Below, piece by piece: positions 8,885-18,589 of a DNA stretch of 28,060 bases. The position numbers and the translations under genes are program-made. The stretch is from Gamarada debralockiae (taxonomy: Eukaryota > Ascomycota > Leotiomycetes > Helotiales > Hyphodiscaceae). A model generated the notes under the pieces. It had not been told where the DNA came from. It was given only the letters and a program-made list of their open reading frames with translations, and searched no databases. The stretch's first letter is position 1. Each line of letters opens with the position of its first letter. The stretch spans positions 1 to 28,060 of the forward strand of contig NXFV01001168.1 of the NCBI GenBank assembly GCA_002803225.1, given 5' to 3'.

Positions 8885-10309
8885 ATGGCGAGACTTCGCA
8901 GCGGACAGCACACGACGGGTACCCAAGCAAGCTCCAATGCGCCGTCGACTAGAGGGGCGACACGGCTGATGAAGAAGCACGCTCGAATGCTACCTCACCC
9001 GAAGACGCAGCTCCAAAAACTGCCATTGATGGTTCTATCAGCTTCCCCCCCCCTTCCCAAATTGTCGTGTTGTCCTCGATCCCCAAACTACGTCCGCCTG
9101 GCGAAATAACACTTCCCCTGAAACGACTTCTGGAAGAACACATTGGAATGAGGAAGCCCCCGAAGACGCAAATCTATACTCCTCCCACTGTGCCATATAT
9201 ATCCTCCTCCTCCTCTGCAACCACTCTACGAATAGTTCCTCCTCCCGCCCATGACGGGCAGACTATACCACTTGAAAGCAACAAGACCAGTCCTGCTCAG
9301 CCACCAGTGAAGCGTGTGAAGCGCGTGACATTCCTCTTGCCCGCAGATATGATACGGCGGATATTCCAAATGAACAAGATCTCGCTCTTGTGGCAAGAGA
9401 ATTGGAGGCATTCAAGTCAGCACCTACCGAATTCCCAGCTCTTCCACCAGGAAACTCGCTGTGCCAGCTCTTTCAAAAACTGATACGACAGTCAATGAGG
9501 ACCGCTACCGACTTCTCAGTGACGACTTGAGCTATGTTTCAAGAGACCAGAAATTGAAGATCATGCCCAATATGATCTACCTGACGTTCAATGCGCTGGA
9601 GGCTAATGACTACGTAAATATTATTTCCTTCATCCCCTCTGAACAATTGTCATCGGCCTATGCTGACAGCAATTCTAGCAGCACAGCATCTTCGTCACCT
9701 ACTTCTCCAATCCCATCGGCTTGGCATCCCCAAAATCCGGCACCCTCTTCCGCGCAACATTCAAGGCGCAGGAAATCTTGTGTTCTCAATTTACCCGCTT
9801 CTGGAAACGCAGCCATTGGGGCATCGAGGAACGAATTGTTCATAATGTTTGGAAGTCTAAATCCTTCGTCCTACTGTATCGCGTTGGCGCACTGTTCACT
9901 ACCGCCCAGGACATGGGATCACAGTTCAAACAGACGGAACAAATATGGGCATATGTTGAATCGACGACGGATCCGGAAAGGATAGAGGAGAAGAGTAGTA
10001 AGAGACTGCTGGGGTATAGCTCGGCGCTTTGGGTAGAGGATACATTGGAGGCGTTGATGGAGCTGATCCCGGACGCGTTTGCGGCGTCATGTTTTATGGG
10101 GAAGACAGCTAGTGAGTTTGAGTCTCTCATCTGCTTTGAGTGGTTGTGGTGCGTTGTTTCGGGAGGAGCATGAGCTGATGAGGATAATAGCGGAAATCAT
10201 TGCTGAGGCAAGGGAGCTGGCCGGATCTGAGGATGCGAAGACGATGGCTGGAAAACATATTTCTGGTGTTGTTAAAGTTCATCTCAATCCGTTCGGGATT
10301 AGAGAATAG
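8885..10309 (+). pseudogene. Unknown fungal protein gene, three exons, with three single-base frame changes
   Basis: I do not recognise the family. The start is ATG 8885; the first exon changes frame near 8955, near 9330-9350, and at the A-run 9475-9480, each by one base, while coding character continues throughout. Good introns follow: 9614-9678 (GTAAAT, branch TGCTGACA, TTCTAG) joins A-N-D-Y to Q-H-S-I-F-V-T-Y-F; 10112-10190 (GTGAGT, branch GCTGATG, AATAG) joins G-K-T-A to T-E-I-I-A-E-A-R. The stop is TAG 10307-10309. The N-terminal part is low-complexity, rich in Pro/Ser/Thr with a KRVKRV basic patch. The C-terminal half is globular-looking, rich in aromatic and charged residues. It lies directly after the broken ML-domain gene on the same strand. 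The intact splice sites argue that frame damage is recent or artefactual. Confidence 0.6.
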
Positions 10310-11265
10310 GATACACCAAAATGCTGGAGTTTGTTATTGGAGTTTTGCGAAGCATAGGCTTTCGAAATTTGGATTGTTCCCTGCCTTCCAGTGATTGGAG
10401 CAGGAAGTTCACCAAGCACTGCATTGGATTCCGTGTTTCTCTGCTGAATATCAATTCTTGAAATACAACGATGTTCATGTTGACAATTTCGATTACTTGG
10501 CACGCTTCTTCAGGGTCATACAGTGATTGTCATTATCCTTCGACCATCAATCCGCAACAGGTGAATTCGCTCTCGAGCTTGTAACAGTCGAATCAAATTC
10601 TCAAGTGGCGAAAATCCCACAACGAGAAGTCAACAAAGAATCAGACTTTATTCTCTCAATGGGTAACTCAATCAAAGAAAGCTTTCTTGAAGACTCGCGA
10701 CTAAAGTCTCAAGCCAGAAAGATTCGCGCAATAAGAGTCATTCACACTTATTAGGGACAGATTCACCGAAATCTGCCTGTGTAAAATAAATACTGCTTTA
10801 ATCATAGAACATTATTTGAAGTAAATTTCGAGGTGGTAGTCGATATGGTTAGCAGAGCTCAATCCCTGTGGTCTGTGAAATATGGTCTTCTAGGCAATGA
10901 ACGCAGGAGCGGTTTTGACCCCAATTCGGCCGTACTTTGTCAATGGCTAGCTTCAGAGCCGTCAGATGGTTCCATTGAAAGATTTTAATATAGATGAGTA
11001 CCGTAAGCCATGACGAGGCAGCTCCCTAAAGTTCCACTTCTAGAATGTTGAAGGAGTAGTTCCTTTCAAATATATTGCAGGAGCACATACTCAAACGATT
11101 TTCTGAGCGAAAGAAATGCTTACTCCCCTGCGGTGTAGAAAGATAACGTCTACAAGGCTTTTTCAACTCGAGAGCTCATGGATCTTGGCGCTATCACAAG
11201 AAGAACTATGAAGCCAGGCAATTTGAGGAACGGAATATTACCTTTCCTAGATAAAGCTAACTGGG
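10310..11265. other. Gene-poor stretch
   Basis: Only short open frames without ATG start or domain, for example 10527-10754. It may contain worn coding remnants, but I cannot name any. Confidence 0.4.
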
Positions 11266-12116
11266 ATGACGGGAGACATTACCAAATACCTTTCAGAACT
11301 CCAACAAGTAGTCGTATCGCTTTTTTCAATGCAACAAATCTGTACATTTGGGCTTTTTAAGAGCCGATTCTTGTACTTCATCCCGCCTGTGTCAATATTC
11401 AATCATGGCTCTCTACGTACGTCCCCGGCCATGAAAAAGCTGGCGATCGCACCAGAGCTTATAATTTTGAAGTTTACTGTACTCTTGCACGGTACCTGGG
11501 ATCTGGTAGATGACGAACGAATACTAGAATTCATTTCAACCGAACAAGAGAAGGCAGATGACCCTTGGCTATATGAGTTGAGAACAATTCGACCTGTACC
11601 TGCATACTTTGCTACGGTAGACACTATTAAAGAGAAAAAGGCCAATTATTCGCTATCACAAAAGATTTCTCTACATCTGGCTTTCAAAAACGGAAAGTTG
11701 ATCCTTTGAAACACGGCCAAGCAGACAGCGCGGGCTATGCACTCCCGCACATAGATGTTATATTGGACCCCCAGGATTACAAACTTGATGGTACCTAAAT
11801 ATTCCTCAACTATAGAGACTGTGATGCCTTATTTCGTCCCGGCTTGGCCGATTGTGGTGGATTGGGAGTCCAATGGTTCATCGCAAATACCCTGGCACAC
11901 GAAGTAAGCAATTTCATGATGTCTTGGGGCAGATGCTCTGAACCTCATCTCCCCAAGCACTTGCTAACTTCACCGCTATATAGTGGTAAGATTAAAAATT
12001 CCGAATTAGCTCCACACGCATGTCTAAGACGGTTGGATGAAATACTTTACTGGTGCCCACGCATTCAAATATCTCGTTGGAATCAACACACCACGCCCGG
12101 AATACAAAGGCAATAG
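11266..12116 (+). pseudogene. Decayed gene of unknown function
   Basis: An open frame of 147 codons ends at 11709. Coding-like sequence continues one frame over from about 11708 (K-H-G-Q-A-D-S-A-G-Y), passes a TAA at about 11798-11800, and goes on through a Cys/Gly segment ADCGGLGVQWFIANTLAHE (11846-11903). An intron-like piece follows at 11904-11983 (GTAAGC, branch TTGCTAAC, ATATAG). Beyond it there are further stops in the continuing frame. I read this as one broken gene with at least one frameshift and several stops. I could not assign a family. Confidence 0.4.
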
Positions 12117-12596
12117 AGGGTATTGTAACTATTTAGAGATAAAATAAATGACATGGAAACAATTAATCAATAGATAATAGCACCTCTAGCCCTGCTTTGA
12201 GAATGAGCTCTGTGGTTGAGCTGGGGTACGCAATAGGAAAAGGAGGGTTTGGCGGTATTACAGAACCAATGAATCCCCTCTATGTCCAATCAAGAATCGA
12301 ACGGATTCTTCTACTTGGTTTTTGGTTCAAAACACAATGGCCCGGCGTAATGTAAGTAGGCCGTTAAGGAGACAATGCTCCCATTCTCAAAAGCCTTGCC
12401 TTACTAACCGAAAGTAATGCTTATCCGATCCCAGCGCAGCTATTTGAAGATCCCCAACAAGAAGAGTTCTAGTTATTACATGCGAGGACTTTATTCGGAC
12501 CTAAAGTACTTGCACTGCGAAGTATATGATGCGGACAGGCAACAGCTACGGCCCTGATGAAACCGACACTGTAGTAAGGCAACAGCTTATCGTAGT
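12117..12596. other. Gene-free stretch
   Basis: No coding signal. It contains two copies of a short AGGCAACAGCT motif near 12538 and 12580, discussed under findings. Confidence 0.4.
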
Positions 12597-12798
12597 AATT
12601 GGTACATAAGAGAATAGTAGCGGCATTGTCCGGTTTACCTTTTGTTAATGAAAAACTTCCCTCCTCGCTTCAAGAGCTCGCCGACTTTACGCCCAAATAC
12701 CATATTTTCATCTCCCGTTTTCAAACTTCTAAAAAATTGTACTAAACTTTTTCAGGAATTTTGGCAGTGACCTCCGACTATTCTCTTATGTGCCAATT
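12597..12798. mobile_element. 202-bp MITE-like element with about 22-bp inverted ends
   Basis: Bases 12597-12618 (starting AATTGGTACATAAG) are matched on the other strand by 12798-12777 (starting AATTGGCACATAAG), with 21 of 22 positions identical. The repeats enclose about 158 bp without an open frame. Size and inverted ends fit a miniature inverted-repeat element. I see no clear target duplication, so superfamily and exact ends are open. Confidence 0.5.
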
Positions 12799-13802
12799 CT
12801 AACGGTATTGCTGTTGGCGGGTCTAGAAGGTGCGGTGATATCTGTACAATTGGGAGAGGCCGTATATGTAGGCCTTCGGTAAGACCGAGAGTATCGGAGT
12901 AACCGTTAAGCCAAATAGCTAGAGTCAGGAAGAGTAGAAATAAGTAGTAGATTGAGCCTTGTAGAGAAGAGAGTAGACATCACGAATTGAAGATTTTTCA
13001 AGCCTATTTTGAACTAGCGTCATATGCAGCACAGTATCAGGGCTGTCATAACAACATATGCTACGTATTTACAGCAGGCAGGATACACTACCTGCTACAG
13101 GCAGTTCAAGGGACACATTCACTGTAGGGCTTGTCCCTAGTTGGAGGGTGTCAGGGGGGTTTCTCAGTGGGTCGCGATTAAACCCGCCCGATATGAGCCT
13201 AGGGGGAATCTATTATTCCACACGTTTTCTTGGCGAATACTCTCTATATTTCAAAATATTATTGTATTAGTAGATACTGGTTTTCAAATAATGCAAGAGC
13301 TATGTAATATATATATATATATAGTTGAGTTATAAGAGTCCAAAATTTGGTTGCGTTCTACCCAGCACAGTCCTCGCCTAAGAAAATACCCTCATTTTAC
13401 TTTAAAATTAACGAAGATAACCTACAAAAATTAAAACTATTTACCAGCTTAGAATACAAATTAGATTTGGCACATTTGGATGATTAAAAGGTTATATAAA
13501 GGGCAGTAATAACAGTTGAGTTAGAAGTGTTAGAAGTAAGGCTAAATTTCGTCCCTCGCTTAGCATCACAGTTTTAATCACGAGCCTTCTCAGATTGCTG
13601 AGTAAGCCTGTACACTAGTGTAGACAAACACCTTCCGAATATATCCGATCTACCCTAATTCAGCCCATCCCGTCGCTGCGCACCTGAAATCGTAACACAT
13701 CTACGTACTATAATTCAAGGTCAGAGGAAAGGGAAGGAACCTCGATGCCACTTTATATCATGCTCCCAGGCATCCTCGCTGGTAGCTACCAGCGCTACAA
13801 GA
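12799..13802. other. AT-rich gene-free stretch
   Basis: This holds an (AT)n run at 13307-13323 and a TATATAAA sequence near 13493 but no supported gene. A short segment at 12809-12844 resembles coding sequence near the end of the window (see findings). Confidence 0.4.
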
Positions 13803-13952
13803 ATGATACCACCGATCATGACTCTAGCTGAGAAATTGCTAGCGGAAGCGGAGAAACAGCAAAGACGAAGGAAGAGAAGACGAATCTCCAGATTCCGAGC
13901 CTACCCCTCTGCCCGCGACTACGTCGTCAGAGGGCTTTCAGACTCGCCATAG
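13803..13952 (+). CDS. Small basic open frame (49 aa), hypothetical
   Basis: This ATG-started frame of 50 codons encodes a helix with alternating charges (AEKLLAEAEKQQ) followed by an arginine-rich patch (RRRKRRR) and the segment YPSARDYVVRGLSDSP before TAG. Composition is protein-like, not random. It could be a small protein, or an exon related to the Arg-rich 650-aa gene 620 bp downstream on the same strand. I have no family assignment. Confidence 0.25.
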   Translation: MIPPIMTLAEKLLAEAEKQQRRRKRRRISRFRAYPSARDYVVRGLSDSP

Positions 13953-14568
13953 AATTGATCCGCCATTCACGCAGAGAGAAATGCGCCCGAGGCTCAGCCT
14001 GGCGTCCTGCCGAGAGAGGATGGGATGCCGATAGTGGAAGCCACTGCATTGATCTCCAATAGTGGTTGCAGTTACTGGAGTCATCCGACTAGGTGTGCAT
14101 CGAACTGCGGAAAGCCGGGTATTGCAGAGAGATTCCTCGACTTTGACTTGAAACTGCCTCGGAGCGCGTCTCAGCGGTATCGTTCTTCCTTTCCCTGGGC
14201 TTCACGGTCTTGACGTTTGTGGCACTGATCATCATCAAAGTTTTCAAGCACTGTATCGAGCACCAGGACTGAACATCTTTGTGATGAAGGTGCTTGCAAC
14301 TCTGGAGAACATTGGTAGGGGCTACATCTCGACCTATATGATTGATTCCTTTGCTTCGAGCCTGGCATCCAGTCACCGCTCGTTCTCGTTTTTCTAACAA
14401 ACTGGGCGCTGTTCCCAACCCTTGTCTCCACGCTGCCTTATCAAAGCTGGAGTTCGCATGAGACAGACCGGGCCAGCTTTCTGCACTGCAAATCGCAATT
14501 GACTGTTGTTAATCAATCCCAAAACCTCCTCTGCATCATTCACGTCTCTTCGCTTGCTATCAAGAATA
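13953..14568. other. Upstream region of the 650-aa gene
   Basis: Overlapping short frames on both strands with no recognisable domain. A pyrimidine-rich leader precedes the ATG at 14569. Confidence 0.4.
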
Positions 14569-16521
14569 ATGCCTGAGCTGGAGCTACCTCAACAGCCTCC
14601 CAATGTTTCTCATGCCCGATACGAGCAGAACATAGAGGATCAAAGTGCAGAAGACGAGGAGAACTGGAGCGCCGCTGCCACTAAAAGTGACGAGTATCTG
14701 GACGACGTATCAAGGCGCAGAGCAGAGGCTGATTCTCATCGGCCTTCTCTCCGCCGACGTCTTCGCCCTAGAGTTTTGAACGGTATTTGGGATGACACCG
14801 TCGACGATAGCCCCAGCTACTATATCTACCAGAGATCGTATCCTGGTGGGCAAACTGTCCCCTACAGTAATGCCAGCAATCCCTTTTCCCAACCAGCCCA
14901 TGTGCACCCCTCAAGGTCCCGGAATTTTTATTTTTCGGATCCGCATCCTCCAAATCCGCGTCCTCCAGGCTCACATCTTCCGAACCTACATTCTTTCCCC
15001 ACGCATCCCAACAACTCTTACTCCGCGAACGCGTACCATACAAACACGTACCCCTCATACCCTGCCCCCATTTATCAAGTAAACTCCTCTCCTGCGAATC
15101 CCTACCCCCCGAACCCGTTTATACCTTCCTACGAGCCCGATTACCAACCACAGCCACTTCTGAACACCACTTACCACATTGAACATGAGATGAAGAAGGT
15201 AAAGAGAGAGTTGAACATTCTCAAGATGGAGAAAAGTCAACAAGAGAAAGACAGACAAAGAGCAGAGAGGAAAGAGAAAGATGCCGCTGCACTTAGAGAG
15301 ATAAAAAGGAAAAGTTACGAGAAGTTGGAGCGGCACGTGGAGCGTAAAGTCAAAGCTGAATTGGGCAAGAAATTGCAATCAAGGAGAGATGTGAGAGACA
15401 GGGAAACACGATCAGATCCTAGCAGGAGGCGGCCGGACTATAATCTAAGGGACCTCTTGGAGCATCTAGCGGCGGAGCGACAAACGAAAGACAACTTGCG
15501 CATGCGGGAAGAAAGGAGAGTGGTGGAGACGGATCGATCACTGCTACTGGAGCTCGCCCAATTCGTTGATGACAAGCTTAGACGACAGGATGGGCGAAGA
15601 TCGACGCCAAGAGTGCACTTTCAGAGCACAGCCGACGAAGGCATTCGCAGCCAGGTAGAACACGTTCTGATTGAGATCCTGGCTCATATAAAGGATGGCG
15701 AAACGCAGGGAACAGACATTGCTTCTGACAGACAGGTTTTCCCCTTGGCGCAGAGTAATCGAGTACGCCTTCCACCAACGCCACAGCCACTGAATTTTGC
15801 CTTAGAGAACGACCCTGTCGGCAAGGGTCAGCCACGCTCTCGGGGTTATCAACAAAGCGACTATGGTGGCAGTCCAGGCTTACAGTCTCCGTCAAGCCAT
15901 ATTACAGTCGATAACGGTGGTCAATATTCACCTTTCGAGTTCAGTCGATTCGCCAGTCGCCCACAACGTACTCCGCAACGTCCGCCCACCTCCGGGCGTG
16001 ATAACAAGTGGGACCGCACCTCAGCTCCCGGTCTTGACGGTTTTCAAGAACAAGTCAACCGAAATTGGGGCGGCGGCGATGGGTATCCATTTCCTGTGAA
16101 TGCACGAAGAGAGGAGTATTGGAACAGATCGAATGGTGCTGGCGAGAGGAGAGCGGAGCCAGAGGCGGCGTCGAACATGGGGCATGGAAAGACACGAGAG
16201 AAGTCCGACACTCAAGCCGAGCGTGGAAGGCGTCGGGATCCCACAAGCTACGCTGTAAAACAAGGAGGACATTCTTCGGATGAATCCGATGACCAGGTCT
16301 TATATACCCAGCGCCCATCCACATCTGCTCTGAATCGTCAAGACCTGGACAACACTATCCTGCCACCCATGGTGCCCTCACCGCCACCACCATCTGCGAA
16401 AAGCAACGCCAGTAGGTTTCCGTCTGAATTCCGAGAGCGCCGTGATCCAAGTGAATATTTATCTCAAAAAGATCAGTTGTCCGGCAAAGGCCCCTCCATC
16501 GGGACGGCGCAAACGATTTGA
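14569..16521 (+). CDS. Hypothetical disordered / coiled-coil protein (650 aa)
   Basis: This is one uninterrupted frame. I chose ATG 14569 because the 21 codons upstream in frame contain no ATG and look like leader. Residues about 30-80 are acidic then Arg-rich. Residues about 125-195 are Pro/Asn/Tyr/Ser-rich with repeating P-N-P and H-P patterns. Residues about 202-287 form a long charged helix rich in Lys, Glu and Arg, with spacing that suits a coiled coil. A second helical part (about 290-345) ends in LLLELAQFVDDKL. The rest is Ser/Pro/Arg-rich and disordered, with a PPPPS run near the end. No catalytic motif is visible. Such architecture suits a scaffold or nuclear/cytoskeletal adaptor, but that is only an inference. 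Confidence 0.75.
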   Translation: MPELELPQQPPNVSHARYEQNIEDQSAEDEENWSAAATKSDEYLDDVSRRRAEADSHRPSLRRRLRPRVLNGIWDDTVDDSPSYYIYQRSYPGGQTVPYSNASNPFSQPAHVHPSRSRNFYFSDPHPPNPRPPGSHLPNLHSFPTHPNNSYSANAYHTNTYPSYPAPIYQVNSSPANPYPPNPFIPSYEPDYQPQPLLNTTYHIEHEMKKVKRELNILKMEKSQQEKDRQRAERKEKDAAALREIKRKSYEKLERHVERKVKAELGKKLQSRRDVRDRETRSDPSRRRPDYNLRDLLEHLAAERQTKDNLRMREERRVVETDRSLLLELAQFVDDKLRRQDGRRSTPRVHFQSTADEGIRSQVEHVLIEILAHIKDGETQGTDIASDRQVFPLAQSNRVRLPPTPQPLNFALENDPVGKGQPRSRGYQQSDYGGSPGLQSPSSHITVDNGGQYSPFEFSRFASRPQRTPQRPPTSGRDNKWDRTSAPGLDGFQEQVNRNWGGGDGYPFPVNARREEYWNRSNGAGERRAEPEAASNMGHGKTREKSDTQAERGRRRDPTSYAVKQGGHSSDESDDQVLYTQRPSTSALNRQDLDNTILPPMVPSPPPPSAKSNASRFPSEFRERRDPSEYLSQKDQLSGKGPSIGTAQTI

Positions 16522-17147
16522 TCCAAGGAGAGGTGAGGCTCTTAGCGCCCACACTGCCACAAGAACAATGAATGGTAGCTTGTCGTGTCTCATCAACCAG
16601 CCTAATAGAATTTGCGGATCTCTGCAACGTCAAGGCGTTTTTGAGCGGTCTATGATTCTGCACCAAATATTGATTCAATGTTAAAGAAGAAATGGGCAGA
16701 TTTTTGGTGCAGAAGAAGGTCTCCCAAATATGGAGTTCGTGAGATTCTTGCTACACGTCATCACGTCTACCGCACACAGCATAAGACCCTTATGCCAAAT
16801 TCTGAGTCGGGGGACTTTCCCCTCTCTATCTTTGTTTCCTTCTCCACGGCGGGAACAGCGAAGTCTCCGGAAGCAAAGGGAATACTAACTCGACACCGAG
16901 CAATAAGGATCTCGGAGGCATCACTATTTGGTGAGATGTTATAAAGTCGAATATGGTAACCAGACAATTTATAGCGGGCTGACATTTGGAGATTAAGATA
17001 TGTTGCATCGAATCCTCCTTGACAGCATTATTGTAACCCAACCTCTTCTGCGGAACTAGATCTGCCGTACAGGGCACGCCTGAGTGAGCAGCAAGTCGCT
17101 GGCTATGTTTCAACATTTTTTTATACTTAGCATACTATCTATGTAGT
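16522..17147. other. Intergenic stretch
   Basis: Only shadow frames on both strands. It turns AT-rich toward the hAT-type element. No gene is supported. Confidence 0.4.
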
Positions 17148-17155
17148 GTCCCTTA
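17148..17155. repeat. Left 8-bp target site duplication
   Basis: GTCCCTTA directly precedes the hAT-type element and is repeated without change immediately after it (17460-17467). Confidence 0.9.
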
Positions 17156-17459
17156 TAGGGCTGGACGATTTAGCATTATATAATTATATAATTGAACTTG
17201 CTTTGAGCATTATATTATAGTCAGGTCGCCATTATATATTGCATAAAAGTTGTACTTAATATTAGCATAATTATGCATAAAAAGTAGCCTAGAGAGGGAT
17301 AAATGAAAAGTAAATTGAGTATAAAAGCATAACTTTATACCCCTTAGGTAACCCTTTCCTTATTTGGTTAGCGCTATAATTTAATATATAACCAGCTTTT
17401 TATCAGATTATATGATTATATATATTTGGGTCGGGATTATATATAATTGCCCACCCCTA
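17156..17459. mobile_element. Non-autonomous hAT-superfamily element (304 bp MITE)
   Basis: The left end TAGGGCTGGACGATT and the right end read on the other strand, TAGGGGTGGGCAATT, match at 12 of 15 positions and resemble the TAGGGNTGG ends of hAT elements. The element is flanked by perfect 8-bp direct repeats GTCCCTTA, the duplication length typical of hAT. The interior is strongly AT-rich (many TATATA runs) and carries no open frame of note, so it would need a transposase in trans. The perfect duplication suggests a fairly recent insertion. Confidence 0.9.
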
Positions 17460-17467
17460 GTCCCTTA
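17460..17467. repeat. Right 8-bp target site duplication
   Basis: GTCCCTTA, identical to 17148-17155. Confidence 0.9.
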
Positions 17468-17481
17468 ATCAATAATGCGCC

Positions 17482-17643
17482 ATGGAAATCGGTGATCTCG
17501 CGATCTCAAGCCTTGCGACGAAAGAACCTCACATCATTCAGCTCGTTCCGAAAGGAAAACTGGCCAGGTTCATCCAGCGCATGATGGGGGAAGTTAAGGA
17601 CGGACGTGCAGAAATACGAGGTATGAGCTGTCAACTTCATTAA
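17482..17643 (+). CDS. Small open frame (53 aa), hypothetical
   Basis: It starts at ATG 17482, 15 bp after the hAT target duplication, and ends with TAA 17641-17643. Codons look protein-like for the first 45 residues (EIGDLAISSLATKEP.., IQLVPKGKLARFIQRMMGEV). It could be a first exon, as a GTATGA donor lies at 17621-17626, or chance. No family is recognised. Confidence 0.2.
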   Translation: MEIGDLAISSLATKEPHIIQLVPKGKLARFIQRMMGEVKDGRAEIRGMSCQLH

Positions 17644-18589
17644 CTTCACCAACTGGCTAGCCAACTATTGCTTCCGCACATGGTGAATTTCATCAGTGGC
17701 CGACACGCTGAGTTTCGCAGGGATAAGAAAGGCGTGCAAATGGGAAGAAGGGCATGCAAAATCAAAAGCCTCTGCACACCGAGTAGAACCTCGTTTATCT
17801 AATTGACCTCTCACATACTCACCTTTAAGCCTCAAACCTCATGGTGTCATCGTCTTACCATACAAGCCCCGAAGCTGACGACCGCAAGCTCGCGGACTCG
17901 CAAGATGACCACAGGCTTGGGTATAAAAAGGTGGTAGCGGAGTGCATGCAGCATGCATGTGAGTAAGGGTTGGGTGGATCACACCATGAAAAGCACAGCA
18001 GTCCATGACCTACTGTATTTCGGTGGGTTCCGTAGTTAGCTTGACAAAGCGCCGCCAAATCTCAATACTCCTCCCATGATCAGCTGATTCGCAACGTGAT
18101 TCAAGTCACTCACAAGGTTCGAACAGTCTAGTACAGCAAATTAGCTCGTTAAGAGGATTTCTAGGCCTTGAAGAATATTGCTCTGTTTTCCCGTCCAAGT
18201 ACTCCACTACCGTTACTCACAATGAGTTGTAGCCACGCATAACTCCAAGTAACTGCACAATTGTGCAATTCAAAATGAGCCCCCATTAACTCTATAAAGC
18301 CATCCGAAGCCAGCCGTGATTGTGAACTAACAGAGGGCGCAGTGGAGTGCGTCTGAACGATGCTCGGCAGTCGGTCATCGCCCAAACCCTGAACAATGCG
18401 CAAAGTGTGAATTTTGGTACGTCGGGCATCTATATTGCAAGCCCTTGTGTTGTGCGACCTTGATACATGTCTTGCTGCAGAGGACCACGGGAGCGAGTAG
18501 CATCTTAACCAGAAATTGGTCAACATTCTCCAGTACCATATCCTAGGTTGGAGTTTGTGGCATGAAACTGGATTACTTTCTCTGCTGTA
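17644..18589. other. Intergenic stretch upstream of the NLR relic
   Basis: Short frames on the minus strand (17855-18058 and 18161-18526) have no domain. The missing N-terminal domain of the NLR relic may once have lain here, but I cannot see it. Confidence 0.35.

Noticed and set aside
9614..9678. Apparent frameshift in the unknown gene near 9.65 kb
   Set aside because: It is explained by a good 65-bp intron; only the three frame changes upstream of it remain unexplained.
10112..10190. Continuous reading of the unknown gene through this segment in a shifted frame
   Set aside because: A canonical donor, branch site and acceptor make it an intron, and splicing restores the correct frame.
13044..13692. 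A possible solo LTR (TGTCATAACA start, TATATAAA inside, GTAACA end)
   Set aside because: No matching target duplication at the proposed ends and no tRNA primer site or second copy in the window.
18161..18526. A 121-codon minus-strand frame upstream of the NLR relic
   Set aside because: No domain and no supporting splice pattern or codon signature.
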